Assembly: GCF_043290135.1 (NCBI RefSeq)
Contig: NC_134705.1
Span: forward strand, 94,629,239-94,693,238
Direction: 5' to 3'
DNA length: 64,000 nt
Source: Rhipicephalus microplus
Taxonomy: Eukaryota; Arthropoda; Arachnida; Ixodida; Ixodidae
Position 1 is the stretch's first letter. Each line of letters starts with the position of its first letter. Of the stretch, positions 57,323 to 64,000 are shown piece by piece. The position numbers and the translations under genes are program-made. The notes beneath the pieces were generated by a model. The model had not been told where the DNA came from. It searched no databases and saw nothing but the letters and a program-made list of their open reading frames with translations.

Positions 57323-59489
57323 GGTTGAATATACCAACGAGTAGACCAGCAAGAAGCAGCGAGATGTGATCTTTCAAGCTATATTTTAGCCCCGTATGTT
57401 ATTGTTGCAGATGACTGCCAAACAGCGTTGTGTGTTGCCGCGAAATTTTTCGCCACCAGACGCGATGGCTCAATTCCTGTTGACCATCCGTAATAATGTC
57501 AGGATGCTGAAATTTCACACGATGGTAGTTATGGAGACTATGTAGCCAGCAGGTCTCTCTATGTGGCGAACAGAATATTGAATGTCATATAACTGCCCAG
57601 TGCATGAACAATTATTTAGGGAAGTTAAACCGGGGCTAAAAAAGTAGAACACGCAGAAAGACGCCTATAGAATAACGATTAATATGTGTGTCTTTCTGTG
57701 TTCCATGTATGTTTCCTCTGCCTTAAAGGACAAACTTTAGATGCCTCGTGAGACGCAAAAATAGACCGCTGGTTCTCCGTGGCGTCGCTGGCAGCCTGAG
57801 CGGTTTCGAAAAATCATCATCAGTAGATGGCGTTAAAACACGTCGCCATTGTTACGTCACGGATGCCGAAATTCGGTTTCGTCACTAAGACGTCATGATG
57901 AAATGATCGCTTGGTCATAGGTGGAGCAATGAAGGAAGCGGTGCAAAGCCAGCTGAGGCGGCAGAAATATGGCTGGTCGACTATTGAGAAGCCTGAGGAA
58001 GTGCGTTTAGCGGAGCGTTTACCAAGGCAGTTATGACGCCAATGTTGGAGGTATACGCACGTGGGGTTACCCCTGCACGAACGTAATTTTGTTAGGCGGA
58101 TTCACAAACTCGGAGTGCAACAGATGCAATACTTCTTGCTGCGCTCCCTGTTTGTTATGATAACTGATGGGCGCGTTGTCTGCAGCAAGTGCAATCAAGT
58201 TGCACATCCATCAGGTGTAGCAGCAAACGCCACGCCGAGGAAGTGTAAAGGGCGGGGCACTGGTTCGTTCGGCGAAGTCGTGGCACCCGAACTTGCTGGC
58301 CCCGGAGTCTGCGCCGACTTCAGAGACGCCTTAGAGCAATTTTAGTTCGTTATGACGATTAGCTCTTGATTATTGCTGGTAATTATGGTATTTAAATTTT
58401 CCTATTTAATGTTGACCCGGATTTGAGCATTGCTGGCTTTGTTTTGGCCTGCATTGAGCGCTTTACTATGAGCGTGGCCGTGCTGCATGAGGTGAATCGA
58501 TGGCCGCCAAGCCGGACCTTTAGGAGTGCTCTGCTCTTGAAAGCTTGCAATGCCTGTGATCGTCGAGAATATGCAGGGCTGCATTACGTGTAAAACGGTA
58601 CTGGAAGACGGCGGGGGGAGGCTTCATGCATCGACTGAGACGAAAGCCAAGGTGACTCTCACGGTCTAGATTTCTTACGTGAACGCCACGGGAGACCCTT
58701 GGAGTTTTTATCTCGTTAGTATCAACCTATTCGCCCAAGCGTAGAGTTTCTCACAAACTTTCCTAGAGGGAAATCTGGCGCTACTGAGCTGCTGAATGCA
58801 AGGGAATGATGGGATATGTGAGCTTCGAACTTGACAAGAGTTTGTATACCTTGAAGACGTGTCTAGCTTCACGGTAAACTGATTTATTTTTTACTAAAAT
58901 AGCACGTGATAGGTTACTTATTATTGTAATTGCGCAAAAACGTGTTTTCTTTAACACTGGAACATTCTGCGTCGATGTACAGTTTTACGAGGCGTAAGAA
59001 GTAACCGACGGCTGCTAAACTTGTCAGCCAGACGACAAAGCGCGCGTTCCCTATGCCACTTTTATGTCGTCTGTTTCTTTCTTTCATCGTTTTGTTGGGC
59101 CGTCAAGGTAAGTGGGCTTTTATTTTTGAATATAAGACGTGTGAGTGTTATCCGCTTGTAACGTTCTATTTTAGAGAAGCCTTATTTACGCAGTCACATT
59201 CGCTTTTGAGCCTAAGCTTTGCTCAACACCAGCCAACAGAAGCCTCGCGGACACATATATACCGTCATTCCCAGCCCTCCAACGGGGCGGGGCCCCTTAA
59301 GAAATTTGCGTAGGTGGTCGCACCGCAAATCCCCGTAGGCATTTTTGTGAGAACCTCTATGCGCCCAAGCTTTCATGTCACCTTAAAGGGCCCTACGCCA
59401 GGCCCCGTAAAGAAGTATAGTTAGACGTTGGCAGTTGTTGTGTGTCCGAGGCAGAGCTTTATTTCACAAGAACTGCCTTTAAATGAGCG
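57323..59489. other. Unassigned DNA with a small Cys-containing open frame
   Basis: The frame 58,037-58,345 ends with a segment holding a CxxC pair (VCSKCNQVAHPSG) and a further Cys, followed by a Gly/Ala/Pro-rich end. It has no ATG before residue 30 and no recognisable domain. No other gene or repeat was supported. Confidence 0.3.
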
Positions 59490-59617
<128 letters not shown>

Positions 59618-59879
59618 AAGCTGCCTATACAACTTTTAGCTCTCCTGGCCGCTTCGATTATAGTATCGACACCAAACTTAGTATGGCAAAACATGACCGT
59701 ATGAAGAGCATATTTGATTGGTAATAACATGAAAAGTATGATATCTATGTCATGAATGTCGAGATTGACATTTCATAGTCCTGGAGCTGTTGCGGCGGTT
59801 TCGTTCACATGGCATGTTGCAAAATTGAATGGTTTGGCATGATGGCATGGCGAACACAAGCGACAGACCCTAACATTAA

Positions 59880-61243
59880 AATTATGACATGCTTGTCATG
59901 TAACAACAAGACCACGCTCATTATTCGCTCGCGGCCGTTTCGCTAGCGTCACATATACCAAATTCGCTTTTACAGTACGTGAAGGGATGACGATGGTATG
60001 TGACTGGTGTAAACATGATAATTATGAGATGCGTGTCATGTAACAACATGACTACATGCCACGCTCATGATGCAATGGCGGCCGTTTCGCTGGCTTCACT
60101 TATACCAAAAATCGGTATTACTAGTCGTGAATGGATGACGAAAGTATGATAGTGGTGCAAACATGAGATGCATGTCATGTAACAACATGACTAAATGCTA
60201 CGCTCTTGATGTGTTCACGGCCGTTTCGCTATCTTCACATGTACAAAATTCGGTAATACGTGATGCGATTGGATGACATAGGTAAATGACACATCCAAAC
60301 ATGATAATCACGGCATCCGTGGCATGTAAGAACATGACTACATGCCACACTGATGGTGTGCTCGCGGCCGTTTCGCCAGCTTCACATATGCCAAATTTGG
60401 TATTACTTGACGCCAATGGATGACGAAGGTATGTGACTGGTGCAAACATGATAATCCTCAGATGCAATCCATGTGAGGCCATGACTACATGCCACAGTCA
60501 AGGAGCCAATACATTTCGACGTGACGTGGTGCTTGTGCTCGCCGGCGTTGCGATGCCAGGCGCTGGTCTTGCCATATGCTCGCAGGTGCGCGCCGCGCTG
60601 CGTTTCTTTGACGCATGCGCGTTTCAGCGCGTCTGGCGTCCCTCCGTCACCAAAAGAGGGAGCCTAGTGTTGTCTGTATAACGCACCGGCGCAACTGCAG
60701 CATGTCACATTTTGCGCCGGTTGCCGTCGGGCCGCGCTGACGGACGTTGTTCGCGCCTGGCGTAAGAGTATAGAGTGCTTGCGTTTTGCTAACGTAGCGT
60801 CGCTGTGCCCAGCGTGCGCGCGTCAACGCTACTTTGTAGTGTATTGGGCCCTTCATGATGCACTTGTGGCCGCTTTGCTAGCTCCACATATACCAAATTT
60901 GTTGTTACGTGACGTCAAGGAATGACGAAATATTGTGCAAACATGATAATCCTGACACGCGTGTCACGTAAGAACATGACAACATACCGCACTCATAGCG
61001 TGTTTGCGGCTGTCTCACAATGTCCACATATACTAATTTTGGTTTCACGTGACGTGTATAGATGAAGGAGGTAAACGACACATCCAAACATGATAATCAT
61101 AACAAGGAAGTCATGTACGGCATCATTCACCTCCACCTAGTAACGTTGTGCTGATTTTAAAGTGACATATCAAAATTTCTCATTAGTGCTTCGCATATCA
61201 TCGATTCCCACTGTACCTGGAATCTGCCAATTTTTTCAATCGG
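59880..61243 (+). repeat. Satellite-like repeat family delta, copy 2, with about 140-bp tandem units
   Basis: At least four degenerate units start near 59,885, 60,010, 60,150 and 60,299, each with CATGATAAT or a variant, TGTCATGTAACAACATGACT, GCGGCCGTTTCGCTAGCTTC and GGATGACGAAGGTA. A fifth unit, starting near 60,446, breaks off. A CpG-rich block of about 350 bp (60,490-60,850) follows, then two more units and the same CATCGATTCCCACTGTAC tail as delta copy 1. The minus-strand open frame at 60,198-60,482 simply translates two units. Confidence 0.8.
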
Positions 61244-61399
61244 TTCATTACGATCCAAGAGAACCAGTATTTTGAAGTGGCGCAAAACAATGATTTGAGG
61301 AGGTGAGCTCAAAACCCTTGCCGCTAGTCCCACGTCACCATCGCAAGCCAAATTTCTTACCCACCCTCTCCGACATATGAGCCAGAGGTCATGTGCGTA

Positions 61400-61670
61400 T
61401 GATATACCCAAAAAATTCCAACCCCCGTGCACGAGAGCAGCGTTGTTCCGTCTCCTACGTCAAGTTGCGGCAAACTCGACGCTCATACAAGCGCACACGT
61501 TACAACACTGGTTGTGGGAGACGCGAATCTCAGATCAGGCCTTGGGAAGCCAGTTGGCAACCCTGGACCAGGCTAGGCGAGCCGCTATAGCCAGTGTAGC
61601 TCTGGACAAAGGACCCCACTCACTTTAGTTACTGACAGTATACTAATAAACGTTTATTTTCTTTCTCTCT
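61400..61670 (+). pseudogene. LINE ORF2 C-terminal fragment and 3' end
   Basis: The frame ending at 61,628 reads LQHWLWETRISDQALGSQLA and then LDQARRAAIASVALD before its stop. This resembles the extreme C terminus of tick I-clade ORF2 proteins (a WE...L...L..QRARRAA pattern). AATAAACG follows at about 61,647 as a 3'-end signal. The upstream reverse transcriptase is missing, so this is a dead 5'-truncated copy. Confidence 0.5.
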
Positions 61671-62519
61671 TGACGAGCATTATTTTGTGAACGACTGCCT
61701 GTTTCTGCGGGATGGACGCCTCGGCGCGCTCGTTTGGAAACACTGGCTCAGACGCAGAAGAATAGGTGATCATAATAAGTGCTTAAACGCGCTGAACGAC
61801 TCATTTCATTTCCAAGGCTGGCGGCTGCTCGATACACTAACCGTAGAAACACGAACGCATGCGAAACGCAGGCACATTAGCCCTGCGTAGCATTGTGATT
61901 CACAAAAAAAAAATGGAAAAGACACGTACATTTTCCTTTTTATGTCTCATTATCTATCTCAAGATTTATTTACCTATTCAAAAAACAAACTACACGAACT
62001 ACACATGTGTGAAGTAATTTTTGCCGTGTCACGAGCTACTGTGACTACGTCAGAGCACAGTCGTCTAGGTAGATTACCAACGTCACAGCACTACCCTCTA
62101 AGTATGGCGATTTCCCCACCTACGTCGTCCCCACACTCTCTGGGCTCGCACCCCCAAAAGAAAGGGTGAGCACCGTTAATTTTAAAATTCGACGGATGGC
62201 CGAAAAAAAAAAACTTTATTAAGAAAGCAACCGCAAGGTCACTGGCGAGCACTCAGACCACCCGGACAATGACTCATTTCCACGGCGCGTCGCGTTGTAA
62301 ATTTAGTAGACGTGATCATGAATGCATTGCGCTCGTGAGCACTAATTGTCAAACCTGGCGAGGGGCCCCTGTAGTTTAGTCTCTCATGTGACAGTAGTAG
62401 TGAACAACAGTATTATTTAGGCAGCTGATGGTTTCCTAAGTGACGAGGGCTGTCAGGTCGGATAATAAGCAATCTTGTCAGCGATAATTTATCTGTCAGC
62501 CTCGACAGCTAACAGTTAC
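61671..62519. other. Unassigned DNA
   Basis: An A-rich patch lies near 61,900-61,920 and a poly-A run near 62,202-62,212, perhaps tails of older insertions. No gene is supported. Confidence 0.35.
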
Positions 62520-63120
62520 TCGTCTACAGCGACTCCAGATCGGCCATCAAAGCATTCGAACGTGGCGTCATCTCCGACCACGCGTTACGTATTCTGCGCC
62601 GCGCGGACCCGACTTCCCTGAAGCACGACACTGTCACCTGGTTTCCCGCCAATCTCGGCCGGGGCCCCATCAAACCTCAATGAAATCGCCCATGATGCAG
62701 CGCGCGCACTTACCGACAGTGCCTACACAGGCCAACCCCATCACTCTGAGTTAGAGACGAGTCAGCATGCACCCAATACGTACAACGACATCACAAAACA
62801 CTTTTACCTACGCCCATTACAGACCCACGCGTACCCAAACCTTGCCAAGCTTTACGTTTATTATCCTGAAGCATACCCAGCGACACGTGCCCCTCGTGTG
62901 GACACACTCCGACACTCGCACACATGCTCTGAAAGGGTAAAAACACTCCTCCTGACTCCACCTCAAACAAGTGGGAGAGGTCCCTCAAGAGCTCACCTCT
63001 CGTCTACCAGCAATGGGACGTTCAACAAGCCCACGAAGCGGCCGCCAGGTACTCTCTGTCGGTCCCCACGTGGGAGACGCCCGCTACGCGCAAAGTGCGT
63101 CCTGCCGGACTGAAATAAAG
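62520..63120 (+). pseudogene. LINE ORF2 RNase H and C-terminal fragment, frameshifted
   Basis: The first part reads VYSDSRSAIKAFERGVISD and later DTVTWFPANLG, matching the SDS and TWFPAH segments of the RNase H domain that I-clade LINEs carry. A stop at 62,682-62,684 ends this frame, and the similarity continues in another frame with NLNEIAHDAARALTD. Further on are remnants of the C-terminal zinc-finger-like region and an AATAAAG end at about 63,114. There is at least one frameshift, and the reverse transcriptase is absent. Confidence 0.7.
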
Positions 63121-63735
63121 TTTTTTAAGGGAGAAGCTCCTTATAGCGGCACCCGTTCGTCCTTCGTAGTCGTAGTAGTAGTAGTGTGTAACCAGTCTTA
63201 CATTTTGACCTCGAAGGTGGTGCCGATGGGAGATTTCTTTTGTGCGTTGTTGAACAATAAAAAATTCGCAGCGTGCCATTAACTAAAAGCTGAATTATCC
63301 TGTCTCTCATTCCCCTTAGCAGCCATTGCCATGTACATTGAGCACTATCTGACATGAAAGGGTTGCTACGTTATACTCGCTGGGCGTAACCTCCTTGGTT
63401 TTAGAAAGGTTTAGCAAGCGTTGGGCCACAGTGCCATGAATACAGTGAAGTAGTATATACCATGAAGTCGAGGTGGTTAAAGGTGGGAAGTAGACACGAC
63501 GCGTGAGCCGTAAGAAAGTGTGCATGTGCCTCCTCTCGTTCAGTCCTTCGAAAGTCCGCTAGATGGTGGTGGTTCTATATGAGGAATATATGATGAAAAG
63601 ATGCGAGATAGTGGTACTTGGAGTGTTGAATAGGTGGACGAATGGACACATGGACAGATGCATGGACGGACGTACGGATGGCTGCACGAACGGGTGGACG
63701 CATGGACGGACGCAGGAGCGGATGCATGGACAACG
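63121..63735 (+). repeat. Dispersed repeat family epsilon, copy 2
   Basis: This direct-orientation partner of 55,024-55,681 starts right at the end of the LINE fragment. It ends in the same GGACG-type minisatellite (about 63,630-63,733), here shorter and with a different unit order. Confidence 0.85.
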
Positions 63736-63935
63736 TATATCATCTGATGTTTTTTTTTTTTTGACATGCACTCACATCGCACGGTACACGTGACTTCAGT
63801 ATTTCGCCTCCACCGAAACGCGACCGCAGCTTTCGAGGTTTAAACAGCGATTTTCGGGTCAGCAGCCGAACACTCCAACCACATCACCACCAAGGCAGGC
63901 GTTCATAAATTGCAAGGGTACGCAGCATGCTGGAG
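63736..63935. other. Unassigned DNA
   Basis: A T12 run begins near 63,750, and a weak tRNA-like minus-strand patch (GGGTCAGCAGCCGAACACTC) near 63,857 recalls the Ruka head but is too short to assign. Confidence 0.3.
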
Positions 63936-64000
63936 TTCTTTAAAGAATCATTCAAGAAGCTAGATAAAAATATTTGGGAGATCCCACGTACCTTAGGAAT
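63936..64000 (+). repeat. Gamma composite repeat, head of another copy at window end
   Basis: AAAAATATTTGGGAGATCCC and CACGTACCTTAGGAAT match the head of gamma copies A and D (CACGTACCTGGGAAT at 17.2 kb). The copy runs off the window. Confidence 0.5.

Noticed and set aside
60198..60482. 94-codon Cys/His-containing frame as a zinc-finger protein
   Set aside because: The internal repeat of the protein matches the 140-bp delta satellite unit on the opposite strand, so it is a satellite artefact.

Overview
The window is eukaryotic, repeat-dominated DNA that most likely comes from a hard tick (Ixodidae, probably a metastriate such as Rhipicephalus). The main reason is twelve copies of a tRNA-derived SINE that I recognise as the ixodid Ruka family, seven of them with matching target-site duplications. 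A second tRNA-derived tick SINE-like family, I-clade LINE pieces, MITE-like elements and long GATA, TA, CA and CTTT microsatellites support this. I see no rRNA, CRISPR, bacterial operon or confidently identifiable host gene. Most open frames are chance or translate microsatellites. The assignment to a tick rests on recalled repeat consensus, not on a search.

Left third (1-24 kb). This is AT-rich unassigned DNA carrying dispersed repeats: a tRNA-box repeat (about 3.7-4.2 kb, with a truncated Ruka inside), a full-length Ruka (8.9 kb), a MITE-like element (9.58-10.08 kb), an 0.88-kb element with perfect 19-bp terminal inverted repeats (11.11-11.99 kb), a 0.69-kb dispersed repeat (12.8-13.5 kb), long TA arrays, a GATA-bearing repeat (17.2-18.4 kb), a tandem array of tRNA-like units (18.8-19.9 kb) with one cloverleaf-competent tRNA-like sequence and a Pol III-type T run, and an inverted GATA repeat joined to a satellite-like repeat (21.85-23.24 kb).

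Middle (24-42 kb). At 24.2-27.0 kb one diverged GATA repeat seems to be split by about 1.8 kb of other repeats. After a stretch with no clear genes comes the best-preserved unit of the window: a 5.64-kb Ty3/Gypsy LTR retrotransposon (36,424-42,065). Its two 281-bp LTRs look identical. It has a 4-bp target duplication, PBS, PPT, an intact gag and an intact pol (PR-RT-RNase H-INT). A GGGAAAC heptamer in the 19-nt window where the two frames overlap would allow a -1 frameshift to make Gag-Pol. It looks young and potentially autonomous.

Right third (42-64 kb). A Helentron-like non-autonomous candidate with three minisatellites (42.08-42.82 kb) follows directly, then a cluster of Ruka copies (43.3-49.5 kb), a CpG-rich segment that might be a promoter or first exon (49.6-50.2 kb), an I-clade LINE with an open ORF1 and an ORF2 cut off by another GATA repeat (50.8-53.5 kb), two direct copies of a repeat ending in a GGACG-type minisatellite (55.0 and 63.1 kb), a tandem array of about 140-bp units (59.9-61.2 kb) and two LINE ORF2 C-terminal relics (61.4 and 62.5 kb).

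Overall this reads as an intergenic, intronic or heterochromatic stretch built by repeated nesting of mobile elements. The most noteworthy signals are the intact LTR element with its frameshift site, the recurrent GATA/tRNA-like composite family, the tRNA-like tandem array with an internal inversion, and the nested composite at 24-27 kb.
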